Source: Pseudomonadota bacterium (GTDB lineage: Bacteria > Pseudomonadota > Alphaproteobacteria > Rhizobiales > Xanthobacteraceae). Taken from it: a stretch of DNA of 35,567 nucleotides. Under the pieces are notes generated by a model. It was not told the origin of the DNA. It saw only the letters and a program-made list of their open reading frames with translations, and did not search any database. The translations under genes were made by a program, and so were the position numbers. Positions 24,006-30,721 of the stretch are shown piece after piece (within the stretch, counting starts at the first letter, position 1; every line of letters begins with the position of its first letter). The DNA lies in NCBI GenBank assembly GCA_003576765.1, contig QEVP01000027.1, positions 1 through 35,567 on the forward strand. The letters are read 5' to 3'.

Positions 24006-24379
24006 CGGCGGGCAAGCGAAGACGCGCAAGCCTGCCGCATGTGCGCCTGCGACGGGCGCCGCCTCCCGCAAGGTGCCGCATCCCCATCACCCGAAAGCAT
24101 TAGCCGGGCCTCCGGTCGGCCGATGCCCGTGCGGCGATCTCCGCCGATCGGCTAGGGCTGCCTATCACATAAGGCAGGGGGTCGCCGCCGAATGGGCGGC
24201 TGGTTCGTGCGTGGGGCTTCGGTCAACGTCTGTGCCTGCGGAGCTTCGCAAAAGATTGCGAGGGGGCCGCAGCCGGCAGGTATCCCCGGCATTCAACCGC
24301 ATCGCAGCGACGGCCGCCGCAGACGTAGAAGATCAGCGGCTCCGGATCGGTCGATGCACGTCACCGACAGGAGTTCGTC
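24006..24379 (+). other. Non-coding leader upstream of the type I secretion locus
   Basis: This 374-bp stretch has no convincing gene. Two adjacent hairpin-forming repeats are visible: CTGCCT-(8 nt)-AGGCAG at 24158-24177 and GCCGCC-GAATG-GGCGGC at 24184-24200. A strong ribosome site (AGGAG, 6 nt before ATG 24380) closes the region. No clear -35/-10 pair was found. It probably carries the promoter and a structured 5' leader for the secretion locus. Confidence 0.45.
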
Positions 24380-25201
24380 ATGGGTAGGTCGAATAACAGG
24401 AATCGCGATCCGCGTGAGGACCACAAGGACCCGCGCGACGATCAGAACCAGAGCCAGGATCAGGACCAGAAGCAGGCCAACCTGCAGGCGCAGCTTCAGG
24501 GCCAGGGCCAGCTTCAGGGTCAAGGCCAGGGCCAGGTTCAGTTGGCCGTTCAGTCGCTCGATTCCAAAAGCGAGAACGACAACGACAACGACAACCGGAA
24601 CTATAACAGCAACGGCAATCGCAACGATATCGACAACAAGCTCGACAATAACGTCGATAACAAGGTCGATAATTCCCTCGACAACAAGGTCGATAACGAC
24701 CTCGACAACAAGGTCGAGAATCGCGTCGAGAACACCGTCGACAACAAGGTCAATGTCGATGTCAAAGTCGATCTTGATCTGAGTGCCGACGGCTTGAGCA
24801 GCCCGGTCATCGACCTGCACGGCATTCATGGTATCGACAGCAGCCTGATCATGCCGGACGTGGTCGATCAATGGATGACCGGCAACGGCAACCAGTTCAA
24901 TATCGATCAGGTCAACAATCTGATCGACAATGACAAGCTGTACGATCCGAAGGTGACGTTCTACGGCGGCGACAGCGACTTCAGCATGGACGCCAAGATG
25001 ATCGGCGGCGACGTGAAGTTCGACGGCGACGTCGGCGACGTGATCGGCGACAGCGCGACCGGTGCGATCGCCAGCGCGGACGCGACCCTGTCGCAGGAAG
25101 CCTTCACCCAGACGATCACGCAGGGTGCCAATATCCAGTTCAACAGCCTGACGATGAACGTCGCGGGCGACGACTGGAGCGACGATCACAGCCTCGGCTG
25201 A
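24380..25201 (+). CDS. Repeat-rich acidic protein, candidate type I secretion cargo A
   Basis: This 273-residue, cysteine-free, strongly acidic protein has no signal peptide. Residues 1-30 are charged (MGRSNNRNRDPREDHKDPRD..). Residues ~30-57 are Gln/Gly-rich with LQGQGQ units, and ~64-84 are Asn/Asp-rich. Residues 85-124 are ten consecutive tetrapeptides of the form [D/E]-N-x-[V/L] (DNKL, DNNV, DNKV, DNSL ..). The C-terminal half is ordered-looking (SPVIDLHGIHGIDSSLIMPD, YGGDSDFSMDAKMIGGDVKF). It ends QTITQGANIQFNSLTMNV..HSLG, which resembles a motif in the next protein. No RTX nonapeptides are present. The ribosome site is strong (AGGAG). Lying beside an ABC/HlyD pair, it is inferred to be exported; no known family was recognised. 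Confidence 0.75.
   Translation: MGRSNNRNRDPREDHKDPRDDQNQSQDQDQKQANLQAQLQGQGQLQGQGQGQVQLAVQSLDSKSENDNDNDNRNYNSNGNRNDIDNKLDNNVDNKVDNSLDNKVDNDLDNKVENRVENTVDNKVNVDVKVDLDLSADGLSSPVIDLHGIHGIDSSLIMPDVVDQWMTGNGNQFNIDQVNNLIDNDKLYDPKVTFYGGDSDFSMDAKMIGGDVKFDGDVGDVIGDSATGAIASADATLSQEAFTQTITQGANIQFNSLTMNVAGDDWSDDHSLG
24632..24751 (+). repeat. Coding tandem repeat: ten 12-bp units (D/E-N-x-V/L)
   Basis: Ten in-frame 12-bp units of the type GACAACAAGGTC encode DNKL-DNNV-DNKV-DNSL-DNKV and DNDL-DNKV-ENRV-ENTV-DNKV. Synonymous changes (GAC/GAT, AAC/AAT) and Asp-to-Glu changes separate the units. The period-4 pattern therefore looks selected at the protein level rather than being a fresh slippage product. A degenerate continuation (NVDV-KVDL) follows to about 24780. 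Confidence 0.9.
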
Positions 25202-25210
25202 TCGTTTCAG

Positions 25211-25236
25211 CCCCGCGCGGCGCCCGCCGCGCGGGG
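25211..25236 (+). terminator. GC hairpin after cargo A gene
   Basis: A perfect 11-bp stem CCCCGCGCGGC-GCCC-GCCGCGCGGGG lies 10 bp after the stop of the 273-aa gene and is followed by TCTTCCTC. The T-run is weak, so it may be a partial terminator or an mRNA-end stabiliser. Either would leave more transcript for the first gene than for the genes downstream. Confidence 0.6.
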
Positions 25237-25314
25237 TCTTCCTCACCGGGACAGTGGGTCTGCCGCGATCGGCGCTGCGGGACGGTGGAGTTGCGAGCCT
25301 GACAGGAGGCTCTG

Positions 25315-27225
25315 ATGTTGCCGGGTGGCATGACTGAAGTGATTTGGCACTTCGCGGGCTATCTCAAGATCATCGACGACATCGCACGCGACCGTATCGT
25401 TTACGACGAATCGGTCTACGCCCACCCCCACGACGATTACGTCACGCCGCGCCCCGACGACGCGCGCCACCCCGACCTCGATGAACTGCAAAGCCGCGGC
25501 CTGCCGGGGCCGGAGCCGCTTCCGGCCGAGGAGGTGTGGAAGGTCGCGCACATGCCGATGAGACTGCCGCCGGCCGAGCCGGAGCCTGAGGACGATATCG
25601 GCGGCGGATTGCCCCGCCTGGCGCGTCCGACCGGCGGAGGTGGCGGGGGCGGCGGCTACGCCTTCGAGATCAAGGTGGTCTATGACGACGAGGCTGGGCA
25701 GAGCCAGATCGAGATCCGCCAGCACAACAACATGCTCGACGACGACGGCGTGTTCGTCGGCCGCGAAGGGGGCGAAGCGTTTTCGATCGATGCAAAGGCG
25801 ACGCTGCAGACCATGGTCGATGCCGCCTTCGACGAGGTGCCGGTCGAATGGCAGGCGCCGCAGCACGGCATGGCGCTGGCCGCGTTCGTCAAGGCGCACG
25901 ATCAGGACTGGGCAGCGCGCGACGGCGCGCCCGACGCGCACACGGTCGAGCCCGGCTACTACCGAAACGGCGAATTGCTGCCGGGGCCGCCGCCGGATGC
26001 ACCCGATCCGCAGGCGCTTGTCGAGCACAATCTGCCGGCGATCAACGACGGTCTGGGGCAGACGGCCGTGGTCGGCGGCAACATCGCCTTCAACGCCGCG
26101 CTGATCGTGGACCTTTCGGAATCCGGCCGCTCGATGGTGGTGATGGGCGACTACTACAAGGTCAATGCGATCTTCCAGACCAATTCGATCATGGATCGCG
26201 ACAGCGGCACGGCGACCGGCAGTGCGCAGCAGGACGCCGACGACGGCGGCAATCAGGTCGATAACCTTGCCAACTTCATCCAGCAGCCCGGCATCTACGA
26301 TTCGGTGCCGGCCTATAGCGCCGGCCCCCATTGGCGCGTCGATGTGGTCGAGGGCGATTTCTACAGCGTCCGCGCCGTGGTGCAGACCAACTATCTCTCC
26401 GACAACGATATCGTCGCGCAGAAGAGCGCCGACACCCACTACGAGATTCATGCCGGCGAGAACGAACTCGGCAACCTCGCGATACTGTTCGACGGCAGCA
26501 TCAAGTACGACCTGATCATCGTCGAGGGCAGCTATCACGGCCTGAACGTGATCTTCCAGCACAACATCCTGCTCAACAACGACACCATCCTGCAGATGGC
26601 CGACGGCGGCGATGCCTCGCAATCCGCCACCGGCTCCGGCAATGCGCTGCTCAACACCGCGACCATCGAGAACTACGGCAACGACAATTTTCAGCCGATG
26701 ACGTCGGGGATCGACAGCCTGGTGGCGCAACTGGCCGGTGGCGCGACCAGCCTCGATCCGGTCTTCGCGAGCTACCTCGCAGGCTCGGACGGCGAGTTCA
26801 ACGTGCTCTACGTCAAGGGCGATTACTACGACATCAACGCGATCTGGCAGACCAACATCGTCTCCGACGTCAACGTCGTGGTGCAGCTTCAGGGCCAGCC
26901 GTCGGATGCGGCGCTGACCTACTATTCCGACGGCACGCCGTCGCAGTCGGTGGTTGCGGGGCACGACAAGCTCAGCAACGACGCGACGATCGTCGATGTC
27001 GGCGCCACCGACACCTACGTCAACGGCCAGGCCTACAACGACACCGTGCTGATCCAGGCCAACCTGTTGCCGGACGAGGACCCCGTGCTGCGCCACGACA
27101 CGCAGGCGCTGGTGTCGGAACTGGTCGCCTTCATCAACGACGGCGACGACGGCACGCCGGCCGCGCCGCCGCCGGCGGCCGTGCCGCTGGTGAGCGACGA
27201 CGCCATGGGCAACGTGATGCACTGA
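25315..27225 (+). CDS. Repeat protein of paired GxNxLxNxAxI / GDYYxVNAIxQTN motifs, candidate type I cargo B
   Basis: This 636-residue acidic, cysteine-free protein has no signal peptide. Residues 1-105 are Pro/Asp-rich, with a Gly run near 107-114. Residues 123-145 (QSQIEIRQHNNMLDDDG) resemble one repeat motif. From 254 on, two motifs alternate. The B motifs start at 254, 311, 381, 440 and 549 (GGNIAFNAALIVD, GGNQVDNLANFI, GENELGNLAILFD, SGNALLNTATIEN, GHDKLSNDATIVD). The A motifs start at 278, 347, 405, 502 and 571 (GDYYKVNAIFQTN, GDFYSVRAVVQTN, GSYHGLNVIFQHN, GDYYDINAIWQTN, and weaker NGQAYNDTVLIQAN). The C-terminus is Ala/Pro-rich. The start is fixed by AGGAGG 5 nt upstream. The gene precedes the ABC transporter gene by 45 bp; I infer a secreted structural or adhesive protein. 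Confidence 0.75.
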   Translation: MLPGGMTEVIWHFAGYLKIIDDIARDRIVYDESVYAHPHDDYVTPRPDDARHPDLDELQSRGLPGPEPLPAEEVWKVAHMPMRLPPAEPEPEDDIGGGLPRLARPTGGGGGGGGYAFEIKVVYDDEAGQSQIEIRQHNNMLDDDGVFVGREGGEAFSIDAKATLQTMVDAAFDEVPVEWQAPQHGMALAAFVKAHDQDWAARDGAPDAHTVEPGYYRNGELLPGPPPDAPDPQALVEHNLPAINDGLGQTAVVGGNIAFNAALIVDLSESGRSMVVMGDYYKVNAIFQTNSIMDRDSGTATGSAQQDADDGGNQVDNLANFIQQPGIYDSVPAYSAGPHWRVDVVEGDFYSVRAVVQTNYLSDNDIVAQKSADTHYEIHAGENELGNLAILFDGSIKYDLIIVEGSYHGLNVIFQHNILLNNDTILQMADGGDASQSATGSGNALLNTATIENYGNDNFQPMTSGIDSLVAQLAGGATSLDPVFASYLAGSDGEFNVLYVKGDYYDINAIWQTNIVSDVNVVVQLQGQPSDAALTYYSDGTPSQSVVAGHDKLSNDATIVDVGATDTYVNGQAYNDTVLIQANLLPDEDPVLRHDTQALVSELVAFINDGDDGTPAAPPPAAVPLVSDDAMGNVMH

Positions 27226-27270
27226 CCGACGACATCACCGCAAGACCGGCGATCGGGGAGGATGGGGCTG

Positions 27271-29328
27271 ATGACGCAGGCGAGTGGCAATGGCAATGGA
27301 GCGAGTGGCGGCGGCGGCGATGCGTCGGCATCGGGAGCGTCCGCAGCCATCGGCAGAATTCAGCTCGCTCAGGTGCTGGCCTTTCCTGCGCGGCCCGATA
27401 CGCCGGAGCCGGCGAGCCGCGTTGCCGGCGAGGAGCATGCCAAGGAACACGCCAAGACGCCGCCATCCGACGACATCCCGCCGCGAGACGGGGTCATCGA
27501 CAACCGGCCCGCACCGCCGTCCGTCGTGGTCGGCAAGGGCGGCGGCGGTACCAACGGCAGCGGTGGTGGCGGCGGTGGTGGAGGCGGCGGTTCGACCCCG
27601 CTGCACCGGCGCTCCAGCGAGCAGGAGTTTCGCGACGTGCTGGGCCGCGGGCTGTCGAGCGCGCGGCGCAATTTCGTCACCGTCGGGCTGTTCTCGATCG
27701 CGGTCAATCTGTTGGTGCTGGCGATCCCGATCTACCTGTTCAACATGTCGGACCGCGTGCTGACCAGCCGCAGCACCGACACGCTGGTGATGCTGACGCT
27801 GATCGTGGTGCTGGCGATTGCCGCCCATGTGCTGATGGACGTGACGCGCCGCGTCATCCTGATGCGTGTGGCGGTCGATACCGAGGCGCGGCTCGGCGGC
27901 CCGGTGCTGGCGGCGGCGGCCAAGGCGGCGCAGGGCGGATCGAGCCGCGAATTCCAGACGCTGGCCGATCTGCAACACTTGCGCGCCTTCATTACCGGCC
28001 CGGTGCTGCTGACGATGTTCGATGCGCCGATCTCGCCAGTCTATTTCATGGTGGTGTTTCTGATCCATCCGCAACTCGGCCTGATCGTGCTGACCTCGGG
28101 CGTGCTGCTCGTGATCGTGGCACTGATCAACCAGAAGGTCACCGCGGTGCCGTTCACGCGCGCCAATGCCTTCGGCACCCGCGCCAACCTGCAGGCCGAG
28201 GCGATGGCGCGCAACGCGCAGGTGATCAACGCCATGGGCATGATCCCGGAGAGCGTGCAGGTCTGGGGTCAGGAAACCGTGGAATCGCTGAAGGCGCAGG
28301 TCGCGGGGCAGGACCTCAACATCGTCATGACCGGGGTGTCGAAGTTTCTGCGGCTCTGCACCCAGATCGCGATTCTTGGCTGGGGCGCCTGGCTCGCGCT
28401 CGAAAGCCACGTCACCGGCGGCATGATCATTGCGGCCTCGATCGTCGCGAGCCGCGGGCTGGCACCGCTGGAAGGCACGATCGAGGGCTGGCGCAGCTTC
28501 GTGCAGGCGCGCTCGGCCTATTCCCGCGTCAAGGCGCTGGTGCAGAGTTCGCCGCTCAATTACGATCGGCTACGGCTGCCGCGGCCGCAGGGTCACCTCT
28601 GCGTCGAGCGCATCCTCTATGTGCCGCCGCCGACCAAGAAGGTGATCCTCAACGGCATCTCCTTCCAGCTTCAGCCGGGCGAGTCGCTGGCGATCGTCGG
28701 CGACTCCGGCGCCGGCAAGACCATGCTGGCGCGCATGCTGGTGGGATCGATCATTCCGACCGCCGGCAACGTGCGCCTCGACATGATGGACCTGCGCAAT
28801 TGGGACGCACGGCAGTTCGGCGAGAGCGTCGGCTATCTGCCGCAGGACGTGCAACTGTTCCCGGCGTCGATCAAGGCCAACATCGCCCGCATGCGCGAGG
28901 ACGCCCTCGACGAGGACATCTTCGACGCCGCCGAGACCGCCGACGTCCACGAGATGATTTCGAGCTTCGCGCAAGGCTACGAGACCGTCGTTGGTATGGA
29001 TGGCAGCCCGCTGTCGGGCGGGCAGCGCCAGCGCATCGGGCTCGCGCGCGCGTTCTATGGCAACCCGCGCCTGATGGTGCTCGACGAGCCTAACTCCAAT
29101 CTCGACGCCAACGGCGAACGCGCGCTCGCCAAGGCACTGATCCGAGCCAAGGAGAAGCACATCACGGTGGTCACCATCACGCAGCGCGCCGCACTTTTGC
29201 GCAGCGTCGACAAGATCATGATTTTGCAGAGCGGCGCGATCCATGCGTTCGGCAACCGCGACGAGATCATTCCGCTGTTGTCCGGGCGCAAGCCGGACGG
29301 CGGCGGGCCGCCGATGCTGAACGGGTGA
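27271..29328 (+). CDS. Type I secretion ABC transporter/ATPase (PrtD/HlyB-like)
   Basis: This is a 685-residue membrane-fused ABC exporter. Residues 1-130 form a low-complexity extension with a Gly run (GGGGTNGSGGGGGGGGGG, about 90-108) and no C39 peptidase. The membrane domain begins near 135 (TM1 LFSIAVNLLVLAIPIYLF, then LVMLTLIVVLAIAAHVLM and further helices to ~400). The nucleotide domain has Walker A GDSGAGKT (477-484), signature LSGGQRQR (581) and Walker B LMVLDE (601-606). At the H-loop, where His is normal, Gln638 stands (VVTITQRAAL). ATG 27271 is chosen over 27262 because GGGAGG lies 9 nt upstream of it but touches the earlier ATG. It powers export across the inner membrane, probably of the two upstream proteins. 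HlyD follows after 15 bp. Confidence 0.92.
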   Translation: MTQASGNGNGASGGGGDASASGASAAIGRIQLAQVLAFPARPDTPEPASRVAGEEHAKEHAKTPPSDDIPPRDGVIDNRPAPPSVVVGKGGGGTNGSGGGGGGGGGGSTPLHRRSSEQEFRDVLGRGLSSARRNFVTVGLFSIAVNLLVLAIPIYLFNMSDRVLTSRSTDTLVMLTLIVVLAIAAHVLMDVTRRVILMRVAVDTEARLGGPVLAAAAKAAQGGSSREFQTLADLQHLRAFITGPVLLTMFDAPISPVYFMVVFLIHPQLGLIVLTSGVLLVIVALINQKVTAVPFTRANAFGTRANLQAEAMARNAQVINAMGMIPESVQVWGQETVESLKAQVAGQDLNIVMTGVSKFLRLCTQIAILGWGAWLALESHVTGGMIIAASIVASRGLAPLEGTIEGWRSFVQARSAYSRVKALVQSSPLNYDRLRLPRPQGHLCVERILYVPPPTKKVILNGISFQLQPGESLAIVGDSGAGKTMLARMLVGSIIPTAGNVRLDMMDLRNWDARQFGESVGYLPQDVQLFPASIKANIARMREDALDEDIFDAAETADVHEMISSFAQGYETVVGMDGSPLSGGQRQRIGLARAFYGNPRLMVLDEPNSNLDANGERALAKALIRAKEKHITVVTITQRAALLRSVDKIMILQSGAIHAFGNRDEIIPLLSGRKPDGGGPPMLNG

Positions 29329-29343
29329 GGCGGGAGACGGGCC

Positions 29344-30705
29344 ATGTTCAGACGCAAAGCCATCATGCCGCGCAGCGCCGCCGAGCCGTTATGGTACGCC
29401 GCGCTGCCGCGCTCGACCAAGCTGCCGACCGTTGCCGGCATTCTCATCCTCGCTGTGACGGTGATGGGTTTCGGCGTCTGGGGAAACATGGCGCCGATCG
29501 CCGGCGCGGTGGTGGCCTCCGGCGTGTTCGTCGCCACCGGGCAGAACAAGATCGTCCAGCATCTCGAAGGCGGCGTCATCCGCGACATCTATGTGCGCGA
29601 GGGCGACACCGTGGACGAAGGGCAGGTGCTGATCGAGCTTGACGAGACGGCACCGCGAACCGAGCTGCGGCGTCTTCATCTGCGCGAGGTGCGGTTGACG
29701 GCGATCGACGCGCGGCTGCAGGCCGAGATGCGCGAGGCCGACAGCATCGTTTTTCCCGATGAACTCGCTGCCGCTCGTTCCGAGCCCGAGATCAAGGAAA
29801 TCCTCGAAAGCCAGCAGCTCACCTTCACGGCCCGGCGCAACAGCGTCGCCAGCGATATCGCCGGCATCAACGAGGGCATCAATGCGCTGAACGAGCGCAT
29901 TCAGGGCGGCAAGGTGCAGCTTGAAGGCATCCGCAACCAGATCGCCTTCATCGACGAGGATATCGCCGCCAAGGAACAGTTGCTCAAGGCCGGCCTCGTG
30001 CGCAAGCCCGAGGTGCTGCTGCTGCAACGGGCGCGCGCCAACCTCGAGGGCGAGACCGGCCGCATCATGGGCGACATCGGCGACGCACGCGAGCGCATCG
30101 CGCGCGCCGTCGAGCAGGCCAACGGCGTGCGCAAGGCCGCGATCAAGGCCGCCGTCGAGCAGATGCACGAGGTGCGCGGCGAACTGGTGGACGTGCGCGA
30201 GCGGATGCGCAGCGCGCGCGGCGTGCTCGACCGCATCCGCATCACCGCGCCGGTCAAGGGCGTGGTCGTCAAGCTGCGCTACCACACCCGCGGCGGCGTC
30301 ATCGAGGCCGGCAAGAACATCATGGAAATCCTGCCGCTCTCCGACGAACTGATCATCGAGGCGCGCGTGCGCCCGCAGGACATCGACAGCGTCAAGCACG
30401 GCCAGCACGCCATGGTGCGGCTCACCGCGCTCAACCAGCGCGTCACGCCGATGGTGCCGGGCGACGTCATCTACCTGTCGGCGGATACGCTGGCCGACGA
30501 GAAGAAATCGCAACAGGTCGGGCCGACCGACATCTACCTCGTGCGCATCAAGCTCGACATGGCGGAGGCGATGGCGATCCCCGGCTTCAGCCCGACGCCG
30601 GGCATGCCGGCGGAGGTTTACATCAAAACGGCCGAGCGCACATTCTTCCAGTACATCGTGCGGCCGATCCACGACAGCATGCTGCGCGCGTTCCGCGAGC
30701 GCTGA
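29344..30705 (+). CDS. HlyD-family type I secretion membrane fusion protein
   Basis: This 453-residue protein has one N-terminal membrane helix (about 29-50, VAGILILAVTVMGFGVWG). It is followed by a lipoyl/barrel part (VVASGVFVATGQNKIVQHLE, GGVIRDIYVREGDTVDEGQV). A long alpha-hairpin with coiled-coil character follows (~110-295), then RIRITAPVKGVVVKLRYHT and a C-terminal HlyD_3 domain. It spans the periplasm, joining the ABC transporter to an outer-membrane TolC-type channel; none is encoded here, so a channel from elsewhere is probably used. The ribosome site GGGAG lies ~8 nt before the ATG. It is encoded between the ABC gene (15 bp) and the acetyltransferase gene (16 bp) in one operon. Confidence 0.93.
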   Translation: MFRRKAIMPRSAAEPLWYAALPRSTKLPTVAGILILAVTVMGFGVWGNMAPIAGAVVASGVFVATGQNKIVQHLEGGVIRDIYVREGDTVDEGQVLIELDETAPRTELRRLHLREVRLTAIDARLQAEMREADSIVFPDELAAARSEPEIKEILESQQLTFTARRNSVASDIAGINEGINALNERIQGGKVQLEGIRNQIAFIDEDIAAKEQLLKAGLVRKPEVLLLQRARANLEGETGRIMGDIGDARERIARAVEQANGVRKAAIKAAVEQMHEVRGELVDVRERMRSARGVLDRIRITAPVKGVVVKLRYHTRGGVIEAGKNIMEILPLSDELIIEARVRPQDIDSVKHGQHAMVRLTALNQRVTPMVPGDVIYLSADTLADEKKSQQVGPTDIYLVRIKLDMAEAMAIPGFSPTPGMPAEVYIKTAERTFFQYIVRPIHDSMLRAFRER

Positions 30706-30721
30706 GGAGGGAGGGGCGAAC

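Noticed and set aside
24632..24751. Possible CRISPR-like direct repeats
   Set aside because: The units are 12 bp, contiguous and in frame, with no unique spacers; they encode a protein repeat.
24293..25246. Minus-strand frame rich in Val/Ile/Leu opposite cargo A
   Set aside because: It is the reverse reading of the Asp-Asn-Lys-Val repeat; the apparent hydrophobic helices follow from the repeat codons, and it has no independent support.
25315..27225. Cargo B as a classical RTX protein
   Set aside because: No GGxGxDxUx nonapeptides are present; the Gly run is a plain homopolymer and the repeats have a different consensus.
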